The notes below the pieces were generated by a model, which saw only the letters and a program-made list of their open reading frames with translations, ran no database searches and had not been told where the DNA came from. Position numbers and translations under genes: made by a program. From an uncultured Methanosarcinales archaeon (GTDB taxonomy: Archaea; Halobacteriota; Methanosarcinia; Methanotrichales; Methanotrichaceae), in the NCBI GenBank assembly GCA_937864385.1, contig CALMJN010000234.1, forward strand, positions 1 through 9,889: DNA of 9,889 nucleotides. Direction: 5' to 3'. This document shows positions 1 to 5,187 of the stretch, one piece after another (position 1 is the stretch's first letter; the number at the start of each line of letters is the position of its first letter).

Positions 1-25
1 CTAAAAAAGCATGCATAAAAACAAA
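1..25 (-). terminator. possible T-tract terminator after the helix-turn-helix gene
   Basis: Read on the minus strand, this stretch carries two T-runs, five and six bases long, separated by a GCATGC palindrome. It lies about 120 bases beyond the stop of the minus-strand gene that ends at 148. Archaeal RNA polymerase commonly stops at T-rich tracts, so this is a plausible transcript end, but no strong hairpin precedes it. The rest of the 1-147 gap shows nothing recognisable. Confidence 0.3.
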
Positions 26-147
26 TTTTGGGCGGTTCCTTGCCTGCCTCATTCTTTAGCACAAGCACGATGCAATTTCATATAAGAGGCAAACCCCATC
101 ATCCAGGCAATGGACCGCAACCCTCCGGATGCTTGCAAGGTCACCGC

Positions 148-729
148 CTAGGTCATGGCCATAAGCTCAATCTTTATCGGGTCTGCATCTTCTGAGCATG
201 CCGTAACTTCCGATTTCTGCCCCTCATCGTCAGACACGTATGATAGGTAGAGCTTGCGTCTCTTTCCCTGGCTCATCTTGACATGCATCGGATCGAGTTC
301 ATGGGCTCGCTTCATCACATTTATGACTGTGGTTTTATTCAAACCCATCATATCCACCAACTCATTGGTGGTAAATATTCCCGGTCTCTCCATCATTATA
401 TCGATGAGCGATCGAGCATGTTTGTCCAATGCAGTTCTCTCTCCAGAGCTGACTTCCTCCACCGGCGCAGCGCGCCCTTTCCTGGCCCTGAACTGGCTCT
501 TGAGGTCGGATACCTCTTTTGATAGACGATCAACTTGATCGATGAGCCTGCCGATCAGATCTATATCGCTCTGTTTGGAATCCATCTCCTGGGAGATCTT
601 TTCCATGGCTGAAACCAGCAAAATCATGGCTTGTGCTTCTTTTTTCTCCTTTTCAATCTCTTCGACCTTGATTCTGTATATCTCCAATAGCTCTTCGAAC
701 ATTTCCTGGCTACCTCTGACAAGTTTCAT
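148..729 (-). CDS. coiled-coil and helix-turn-helix protein, putative DNA-binding regulator
   Basis: Function is not recognised beyond probable DNA binding. Counting from the ATG at 729 (193 residues), about residues 10-85 are rich in Glu, Lys, Leu and Ile in heptad-like spacing and should form a long coiled coil, probably for dimerisation. A basic linker (RARKGR) follows. Residues 100-165 look like a winged helix-turn-helix: a LIDIMMERPGIFTTNEL helix pair, then MGLNKTTVINVMKRA as the likely recognition helix, then a basic KRRKLYL strand. The tail is acidic and probably disordered. An in-frame TTG at 744 would add five residues; ATG 729 is preferred because neither start has a clear ribosome site and ATG is the stronger codon. 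The gene stands alone with its own TATA box. Family membership is uncertain; a role as transcription factor is inferred from the fold pattern only. Confidence 0.7.
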   Translation of the reverse strand: MKLVRGSQEMFEELLEIYRIKVEEIEKEKKEAQAMILLVSAMEKISQEMDSKQSDIDLIGRLIDQVDRLSKEVSDLKSQFRARKGRAAPVEEVSSGERTALDKHARSLIDIMMERPGIFTTNELVDMMGLNKTTVINVMKRAHELDPMHVKMSQGKRRKLYLSYVSDDEGQKSEVTACSEDADPIKIELMAMT

Positions 730-784
730 TATGACATATTCCAAATCAAATTTAGAAGGTTATCAAATATAAGTTTACGATCTA

Positions 785-801
785 AGTATTTATACTTTTC
801 C
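785..801 (-). promoter_or_regulatory. TATA-box promoter of the helix-turn-helix gene
   Basis: On the minus strand this reads GAAAAGTATAAATACTT: a clear archaeal TATA element (TATAAATA) preceded by a purine-rich BRE-like stretch. The core is a 14-base near-perfect palindrome (AAGTATTTATACTT on the plus strand). Transcription would be expected to start some 25 bases on, near 765, giving a short leader before the TTG at 744 or the ATG at 729. The palindrome could also serve as an operator, for instance for autoregulation, but that is speculation. Confidence 0.55.
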
Positions 802-914
802 TAAAATTGTCTTGGGGATCGGAGATCGCAACTGCATCCATCCTTGAAAGGAGCTGCCAAAACAACAAAGATCCGGAGAATACTGGTTTTATATTATTGA
901 TATATCTAAATATT

Positions 915-1712
915 TTAACTATTCCCCCTCACCAAATGAGGCAATTCCCTTATATCCTTAATTATTTTATCGGCTGACGATAGCAATTCTTTTGCCGGAT
1001 GGGTGTCCTGTTGGACGGTTAATACCCCCAGGTCTGCAGACTGCAGGGCGTAAATATCGTTAAGGCCGTCGCCTACCATTATGACCCGTCTGTATCTTTT
1101 CTGGAGATCCTCAACGATCTCCTTCTTCTTGATGGGGCTGGAGACCGGATATATTTGGCAGAGGCTTATGCCCAGATCCTGGAGGCCAGAGAGGCTTCTC
1201 ATGCTGTCTCCAGAGGCTACGAAGATATCTGCTCCCATGCAATTCAGATCGCAGATGACCTCTTTCATTCCCGCAAAGGGGACGCCTCCAGTGCTTATGG
1301 CATAGATGACCTCATGACACGGGACATCAATGATCATACCTGCGGTATGGTAATTGCCGGGGCACCTGGCCTTCACCCTTTCATGCACATCCATGAGATC
1401 ACCAATGCGCGCCTGGGTGCAAAGGATGATATCTATGGCATCCTCCCGGGAGATGGGGCTGCTGGAACAGCTTATAGCCAGCATCTCCTCGCGACCGGCA
1501 ATCACCTTCCCCAGGCTATCATCAGCTCGAAAGCAGGAGATGACCTCGGGGTCCATCTGAGGCACAACCAATGCCCTGCCTTTATTCTTTATTATCAACT
1601 GCCAGGTGATCACTCCCTCCAATATGGTGCCCCTCTCGATGTCTTTGGCCACCCGGTACATCTTCAATATGGTTCCTGCTACATCCATGACCACGGCAAG
1701 GTCCCGATACAT
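915..1712 (-). CDS. HAD-superfamily phosphatase, soluble P-type-ATPase-like
   Basis: A 265-residue HAD-fold hydrolase with the catalytic motifs in order. Motif I is D10-VAGT, carrying the nucleophilic Asp; motif II is Ser167 in IFVASGDS; motif III is the Lys cluster 195-197 in SPIKKKEI; motif IV is GDGLND at 214-219, whose acidic residues bind Mg2+. Most HAD phosphatases have DxD in motif I; here the second Asp is Ala12, so the site looks more like the DKTGT of P-type ATPases, which also share GDGxND. No membrane segments are visible, so it should be a soluble cytoplasmic enzyme. Residues 20-135 form a large inserted cap that probably sets substrate choice and contains several Cys and Asp residues. 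The ATG at 1712 is supported by motif I falling at residues 10-14, but there is no good Shine-Dalgarno site. Substrate unknown; the neighbours give no pathway. Confidence 0.8.
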   Translation of the reverse strand: MYRDLAVVMDVAGTILKMYRVAKDIERGTILEGVITWQLIIKNKGRALVVPQMDPEVISCFRADDSLGKVIAGREEMLAISCSSSPISREDAIDIILCTQARIGDLMDVHERVKARCPGNYHTAGMIIDVPCHEVIYAISTGGVPFAGMKEVICDLNCMGADIFVASGDSMRSLSGLQDLGISLCQIYPVSSPIKKKEIVEDLQKRYRRVIMVGDGLNDIYALQSADLGVLTVQQDTHPAKELLSSADKIIKDIRELPHLVRGNS

Positions 1713-1795
1713 TCGAGATCTGTGATGACCTAAAGTGAGATGAAGCTTTTGCCGCGGGATTAAGATCTACTCACAATAACTTTTTTAGCTAGAAG

Positions 1796-1806
1796 AGATA
1801 TATAGA
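1796..1806 (+). promoter_or_regulatory. TATA-like element upstream of the secreted-protein gene
   Basis: GATATATAGAA resembles an archaeal TATA box. Its centre (about 1801) lies about 26 bases before position 1828, which is where the reading frame says the protein should begin, so a very short leader or leaderless transcript is possible. A second AT-rich stretch, CTTTTTTAG at 1780-1788, would instead leave AAAGGGG at 1814-1820 as a weak ribosome site. The sequence alone cannot choose between them. Confidence 0.35.
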
Positions 1807-1827
1807 AAACTGCAAAGGGGAAGAAAG

Positions 1828-2544
1828 ACGAAGGGCATTGCAATTGCTTTGTTGCTCCTGACTCTGCTCTGGGCCGGGCTGTCTTCCGGCACGCCGGCCA
1901 TCACCGAGCCGATGCAGGATGGCGACTTCTGCAACAAGCTAAAGGTTGTGGGGACGGGCACCTTTGAGGTGGGCGTCTCGGTTAAGGATAGAGAGCTTGC
2001 CCTAGAATACTTTGACTTCATGTACGGCGAGGGAGATCTGGAGCTTGATACAGGAACGGTGCAGGCTCAGAGGGCTGCTAAGCTTCCCGGCATGGAGAAA
2101 GGCTCGTCAGTGCCCTTGAACCTCTACGAGAGCAGCAAGCTCACCTTCTCCGGCAAGACCCCCATGGTGGGCATGAAATATATCCACTCCAAGGCCTTCT
2201 GGGGCGGCATAGGTGCGGAGATAGCGGAGACGTTTTCCGTTACGGAGATGGAGAGGGAAGGCAGCAGCTACTTCGCCTCCACTAATCCTGCCTCCTACAT
2301 GACCGATGCAAAGAAGATTGAAGCGATGCTCCGAGCCAGCCCGGTCCACACCGTGGCCATGCAGACCAGAAATTCGTTTAACGGAACCTGGCAGACCGAT
2401 GCCAGAATGCATAAGATGTTCAGCAAGGACGTCAAGCTCCATGAGTCTTTCTCCGGCCAGTTCGAGGTGGAAAAGATGATCAAGTTCCATGAAAGCCCCC
2501 AGGAAGAGAAGAAGCATTCTGCCTGCAGCGGCATAGATTGCTGA
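1828..2544 (+). CDS. secreted protein of unknown function with an N-terminal signal peptide; start codon unusual
   Basis: About 239 residues if it begins at 1828, or 231 from the first standard start (TTG at 1849). The frame is open back to a TAG at 1786-1788. The residues encoded from 1831, KGIAIALLLLTLLW, form a classic signal-peptide charge plus hydrophobic core, followed by a likely cleavage site after SSGTPA. The TTG at 1849 would cut away the Lys and half the core. At 1828 the codon is ACG where ATG would be expected, eight bases after AAAGGGG. The mature part is rich in Gly, Thr, Ser and short beta-like stretches, has one Cys near its start and two near the C-terminus (ACSGIDC), and shows no membrane anchor. 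No enzyme motif is seen. It is probably exported to the cell surface or medium; the family is not recognised with confidence. It is divergent from the HAD gene and alone in its unit. Confidence 0.65.
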   Translation, partial: TKGIAIALLLLTLLWAGLSSGTPAITEPMQDGDFCNKLKVVGTGTFEVGVSVKDRELALEYFDFMYGEGDLELDTGTVQAQRAAKLPGMEKGSSVPLNLYESSKLTFSGKTPMVGMKYIHSKAFWGGIGAEIAETFSVTEMEREGSSYFASTNPASYMTDAKKIEAMLRASPVHTVAMQTRNSFNGTWQTDARMHKMFSKDVKLHESFSGQFEVEKMIKFHESPQEEKKHSACSGIDC

Positions 2545-2703
2545 AGCAGGGCACATTTCAGAGATGGCCGCATCTGGCAGGCTCAAGGGGCCGAATCGCT
2601 GGTCGGCCTGATCTTTTATGGGAGTCCTTCCGGTCAGGCGTTCTATCTCAGCCTCTATTTGCCTGCTATTCGCATTTCATATGAACCTCATCTCAAAATA
2701 AGC

Positions 2704-2712
2704 CTTTTATAA
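2704..2712 (+). promoter_or_regulatory. TATA box of the AbrB-like gene
   Basis: CTTTTATAA is a good archaeal TATA match. Transcription about 26 bases downstream would start near 2735, giving a leader of about ten bases before the TTG at 2744. The remaining 2545-2703 gap holds only a weak hairpin (GCCTGATC at 2606-2613 pairing with GGTCAGGC at 2632-2639, one G-T pair) without a T-run after it. Confidence 0.5.
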
Positions 2713-2734
2713 ACCGGGATCAAGGTATGCAGTT

Positions 2735-2746
2735 GGTGATGAATTG
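2735..2746 (+). promoter_or_regulatory. ribosome binding site that fixes the TTG start of the AbrB-like gene
   Basis: GGTGAT, matching the archaeal anti-Shine-Dalgarno complement GGAGGTGATC, sits three bases before TTG at 2744. The CBS gene has TGATCC at the same distance from its ATG, which supports both starts. No ATG or GTG lies in frame upstream before the stop at 2699-2701. Confidence 0.5.
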
Positions 2747-3004
2747 ATTACCAATATTGATGATAACGGCAGGATTCAGCTTCCTCTTGCCATTAGATAT
2801 GGCCTGCACCTTATGCCGGGAGATTTAATCGCCGTGGATCATCTGGGAGACGGAACCATTATCCTCAAGAAGATCATAGAGACGGGCCAGGTTTCCGAGG
2901 AGATTGGCGGCGGGGAAAGGCATAGGCAACAGGTTAAGCGTGGCACCCCTTCCCAAGCGGAAGGATACTCCCGGCCTTCCCCAATCCCTGCCTTACCCAG
3001 ATAA
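2744..3004 (+). CDS. AbrB/SpoVT-type (swapped-hairpin) DNA-binding protein, small
   Basis: An 86-residue protein whose first 45 residues fit the AbrB/MazE swapped-hairpin DNA-binding domain: ITNIDDNGRIQLPLAIR, then a hydrophobic turn, then LMPGDLIAVDHLGDGTIILKK. The pattern of a D-x-x-GRI-x-LP strand, a short helix and a PGD-hhh strand is the family signature. Such proteins dimerise and bind DNA as transition-state regulators or as toxin-antitoxin antitoxins. Residues 46-86 are charged, then Pro-rich (SRPSPIPALPR), and probably disordered. No toxin-like ORF lies beside it: the next gene is a CBS protein 107 bases downstream, so a free-standing regulator is more likely than an antitoxin. The TTG start is supported by GGTGAT just upstream. 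The tail has no recognisable domain, so the true end of the functional protein is uncertain. Confidence 0.68.
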   Translation: MITNIDDNGRIQLPLAIRYGLHLMPGDLIAVDHLGDGTIILKKIIETGQVSEEIGGGERHRQQVKRGTPSQAEGYSRPSPIPALPR

Positions 3005-3098
3005 GCCGGGCCAAGGACCTGAATATTCATATGCTTGCAGGTATTATGCTTATCTGGTTGAGCATGACTGAGTGCGGTGGTATGATCGGTTGGGGAAT

Positions 3099-3114
3099 GG
3101 ATTGATCCTTTATG
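3099..3114 (+). promoter_or_regulatory. ribosome binding site of the CBS-domain gene
   Basis: GGATTGATCC lies three bases before the ATG at 3112. Its TGATCC end matches the 3' part of the archaeal Shine-Dalgarno consensus (GGAGGTGATCC) in the same register as the AbrB-like gene upstream. The 15 bases 3099-3113 also occur, reverse-complemented, inside the repeat at 7787-7801. Confidence 0.45.
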
Positions 3115-3492
3115 AGAGTTCGTGATCTGATGAGCTATCCCATTGCCATGGTACGTCCGGAAGACACAGTGCTGACGGCGGTGAAAAGGATGGCGGGAGA
3201 GAAGAAGGGATCAGTACTGGTGGCCAGGGATTGTTTGCTCAAGGAGTGTCTGGGCATTGTTACCACCAGCCAGATCTTTCTGCGTGTTTTTGCCGAGGGC
3301 CGGGATCCGGCCCAGGTGATTGTCAGTGAGATCATGACACCAGGACCTCTGGTCAGCATCGACCTGGATGCATCCACTGCCGAGGCTGCCGTTCTGATGC
3401 GAGAGCATAACATCCGCAGGCTGCCGGTATTGAAGGATGGGGCCCTGGTGGGCATAATCACCAGCAAGGATCTTCTGGCCTGCGTGGTGTGA
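3112..3492 (+). CDS. two-CBS-domain (Bateman module) protein
   Basis: A 126-residue protein made only of two CBS domains. The first covers about residues 1-58 (VRDLMSYPIAMVRPEDTV ... GIVTTSQI) and the second about 70-126 (VSEIMTPGPLVSIDLDAS ... LPVLKDGALVGIITSKDLL). Paired CBS domains form a disc that binds adenosyl ligands such as AMP, ATP or S-adenosylmethionine and passes a signal to a partner. Stand-alone versions are very common in methanogens and their targets are mostly unknown. It is cytoplasmic, with no signal or membrane segment. The ATG at 3112 is supported by the TGATCC site and by the RVRDLM opening typical of the family. It runs towards the UbiA gene on the other strand; a five-base T-run at 3576-3580 may end its transcript. 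Nothing in the neighbours names its partner. Confidence 0.88.
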   Translation: MRVRDLMSYPIAMVRPEDTVLTAVKRMAGEKKGSVLVARDCLLKECLGIVTTSQIFLRVFAEGRDPAQVIVSEIMTPGPLVSIDLDASTAEAAVLMREHNIRRLPVLKDGALVGIITSKDLLACVV

Positions 3493-3583
3493 AATTCCCC
3501 TCGGGAGCTTCTGTAGGGCAGCAAGGGCCGATGGAAAATGATGTCTCATATTCCTGGTGTTTAGAGACGGACCTGTTTTTCGC

Positions 3584-4459
3584 TCAAATGAGATTGGCAA
3601 GTATGAAAGCGGCAACGAACATCCCCCAGGTCAGGTACAACTGGCGGATGGCAGACCTTCCCTCTTCTATTGTATTGCTGCGAATAAGCCGGTAGGAGAA
3701 ACGGGCCATTAAAAGATCGGCTGCCAGAATGAGCGGCAGATAGCTGTATCCCAGCCAGCCCATGAAAAAGGGGAGAAAGGTGAGCAGGATGAAGACCGCC
3801 AATATCCCCACCGAGAGCCGCAAGGCATAGACCTTGCCCTTCCTTTTAGCGATGCTGCTTGAGGATCGCAGAATATCGCCCTTGACGTCCATGGCATCCG
3901 ATGCTATCTCTTCTCCCAGATCAAAGAGGAAGGCGAGAGCAGCGAAGGTCAGAACGATGCCGTTTATAGATCCCACAATCGTCCCGCCGATGATAATAGT
4001 CATGCCCACGCAAAAGGCGACACACAGGTTCCCCAAGAGCCCCATCTCCTTGAGCAACACATTGTAGAGAAAGGCGAGAGCCCAGATAGCTGCAGCCAAA
4101 GCCAGCACCGGCCATCCGAGCAGTGCTGCCGCGCCCAGGCCAGCGGCGACGAAGAGGAGGGAGAGGGTCCATAGCTCTGTCACCGAGACCCGTCCGGAAG
4201 GCAGGGGGCGACCGGGCTGGTTGATCCGGTCCACATCCCGGTCAAAATAGTCGTTGGAGATGTTGGCCGAGCCGGAGATGAAAAGACCGGTGAGAAATCC
4301 CAACAGCGCTTCCGGCAGGGGAGGCAGCCTGCCCAGACCCAGAAGCTCGCCGGCTACCACGAATATCCCGGCTCCGAATACCAGATCGGCTCTTATGAGC
4401 TCGAGGATGGCACAGGCTTTGGTGAGGATGGATGGGCCCTCCATTTCAAAAACCGCCAT
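3584..4459 (-). CDS. UbiA-family prenyltransferase, probable geranylgeranylglyceryl-phosphate (DGGGP synthase-like) enzyme
   Basis: A 291-residue integral membrane protein with about eight hydrophobic helices and both Asp-rich motifs of the UbiA family. The first is NDYFDRDVDRIN at residues 69-80, followed by QPGRPLPSG; the second is DLGEEIASDAMDVKGD at 180-195. These bind Mg2+ and the prenyl diphosphate. The N-D-x-F-D-x-x-x-D-x-x-N-x-P-x-RP-x-PSG pattern is what archaeal digeranylgeranylglyceryl phosphate synthase shows, the enzyme adding the second geranylgeranyl chain in ether lipid synthesis. That assignment is likely but not certain, because methanogens carry several UbiA paralogs, including ones for quinone or methanophenazine-type lipids. 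The length fits the family. The ATG at 4459 has a weak ribosome site; a second ATG five codons on (MEGPS) is an alternative. It sits alone, convergent with the CBS gene and downstream of a repeat copy. Confidence 0.82.
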   Translation of the reverse strand: MAVFEMEGPSILTKACAILELIRADLVFGAGIFVVAGELLGLGRLPPLPEALLGFLTGLFISGSANISNDYFDRDVDRINQPGRPLPSGRVSVTELWTLSLLFVAAGLGAAALLGWPVLALAAAIWALAFLYNVLLKEMGLLGNLCVAFCVGMTIIIGGTIVGSINGIVLTFAALAFLFDLGEEIASDAMDVKGDILRSSSSIAKRKGKVYALRLSVGILAVFILLTFLPFFMGWLGYSYLPLILAADLLMARFSYRLIRSNTIEEGRSAIRQLYLTWGMFVAAFILANLI

Positions 4460-4477
4460 TTTCTCTAATTAACCTTC

Positions 4478-4483
4478 AAAAAA
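4478..4483 (-). terminator. T-tract after repeat copy A; possible end of the nitroreductase transcript
   Basis: On the minus strand a run of six T follows the structured repeat by a few bases (CGACTTTTTTG). With the hairpin arms at 4495-4503 and 4535-4543 it looks like a terminator for the nitroreductase transcript. The same tract is only some 20 bases before the UbiA ATG at 4459, so it could instead serve as that gene's TATA-like element. Confidence 0.35.
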
Positions 4484-4487
4484 GTCG

Positions 4488-4606
4488 GGTGAACAGGAAG
4501 GCCCGTCCTGCCCAGAAGCATGTTGGTCCGGCGCGGCCTTCCTTACCAATGATACCAGTAGCTCTTGCCCCCATAATATTCTAGCAGCGCGAAGCGAAAG
4601 CGCTCC
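4488..4606 (-). repeat. intergenic repeat, copy A (about 120 bp)
   Basis: First of two related units. From GGTGAAC at 4488, the first 62 bases align without gaps to 7701-7762 with 11 mismatches by eye. Conserved blocks include AAGGCCCGTC, CCCAGAAGC and CGGCGCGGCCTTCCTT. Similarity resumes at TAGC (4559), GCCCC, ATAA and GCGAAAG (4594), one or two bases out of register. AGGAAGGCC (4495-4503) and GGCCTTCCT (4535-4543) form a perfect 9-bp inverted repeat around a 31-base loop. On the minus strand the unit begins 15 bases after the nitroreductase stop codon and ends just before a T-tract. It fills the gap before UbiA and contains no ORF. Confidence 0.75.
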
Positions 4607-4621
4607 CGACCTCAGATCCGT

Positions 4622-5137
4622 TCAATTCTCCCATTTATCGTAGACTATTGTCTCCTCCAGCTTCTTTCGTGGTCTCGCAGCAGGAGACTCTGCCGGATAG
4701 CCCAGAATCAGCATCGCTACCACCCTGATCTTCTCCGGGATATCCAGTATCTGCTTTACCTTGTCCTCCTGAAATGCTCCTATCCAGCATGAGCCAAGCC
4801 CCTCGGCTGTTGCCGCCAGGCTCATATGATCCAATGCAACGGCCAAATCTATTGGATAGCAGAACTGGCCGCAGGGCATGATGTTTTCCGGCTCAGTGGC
4901 GCAGCCGACTATCACCGCAGATGCCTTCTCTACGTAAATCTGACCATTGGCAGCCTCCGAGAGCCTCCTGCGCTTATCCTGGTCGCTCACCACTATGAAC
5001 TTCCTGTCTTGCAGGTTTCTGGCCGAAGGGGCCAGCCTTCCCGCATCCAGAATGCGCCAGAGCTTCTCTTGTTCAATGGGACGATCCTCATATTTTCGGA
5101 TGCTTCTTCTCGATCTGATGGCCTCGGTTAACTCCAT
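4622..5137 (-). CDS. nitroreductase-family FMN-dependent oxidoreductase
   Basis: A 171-residue nitroreductase-fold protein. FMN-contact regions are visible: RSRRSIRKYEDRP at residues 8-20 (the basic R-S-I-R-x-Y motif), LAPSARNLQ at 35-43 (family P-S-x-x-N-x-Q), and GLGSCWIGAF at 113-122, ending with a hydrophobic LILGYPAE. These enzymes work as dimers, using NAD(P)H or another donor to reduce nitro compounds, quinones or flavins; the physiological substrate in methanogens is usually unknown. The length is at the short end of the family. The ATG at 5137 has a good ribosome site, AGGTG (5142-5147), and the conserved R-S-R-R-S motif lies close behind it. The gene starts 50 bases after the permease on the same strand, so the two may be co-transcribed; an AT-rich stretch at 5170-5180 could equally be its own promoter. 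Its 3' end runs into repeat copy A. Confidence 0.87.
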   Translation of the reverse strand: MELTEAIRSRRSIRKYEDRPIEQEKLWRILDAGRLAPSARNLQDRKFIVVSDQDKRRRLSEAANGQIYVEKASAVIVGCATEPENIMPCGQFCYPIDLAVALDHMSLAATAEGLGSCWIGAFQEDKVKQILDIPEKIRVVAMLILGYPAESPAARPRKKLEETIVYDKWEN

Positions 5138-5187
5138 GATTTACACCTATGCTTTTATTGTCTTCCAAGGAGATAAAATTTGATGCT

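Noticed and set aside
1155..1733. Open frame of 192 codons on the plus strand opposite the HAD gene
   Set aside because: The other strand carries all four HAD motifs in order; this frame shows none of its own.
2107..2586. Minus-strand open frame opposite the secreted-protein gene
   Set aside because: The plus-strand frame has a signal peptide and coherent composition; the antisense frame has neither a promoter nor a domain.
2606..2639. Hairpin in the gap after the secreted-protein gene as a terminator
   Set aside because: The 8-bp stem includes a G-T pair, has an 18-base loop and no T-run after it, so it is not convincing.
2744..3492. AbrB-like and CBS genes as a toxin-antitoxin pair
   Set aside because: CBS modules are ligand sensors, not toxins, and the genes are 107 bases apart.
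3488..3535. Possible third, degenerate repeat copy just after the CBS gene (GCTTCTG, GGGCAG and AGGGCC in similar order and sense)
   Set aside because: Only short blocks match with gaps, the conserved GGCCTTCC arms are missing, and the order could be chance. A whole-genome alignment of true copies would decide.
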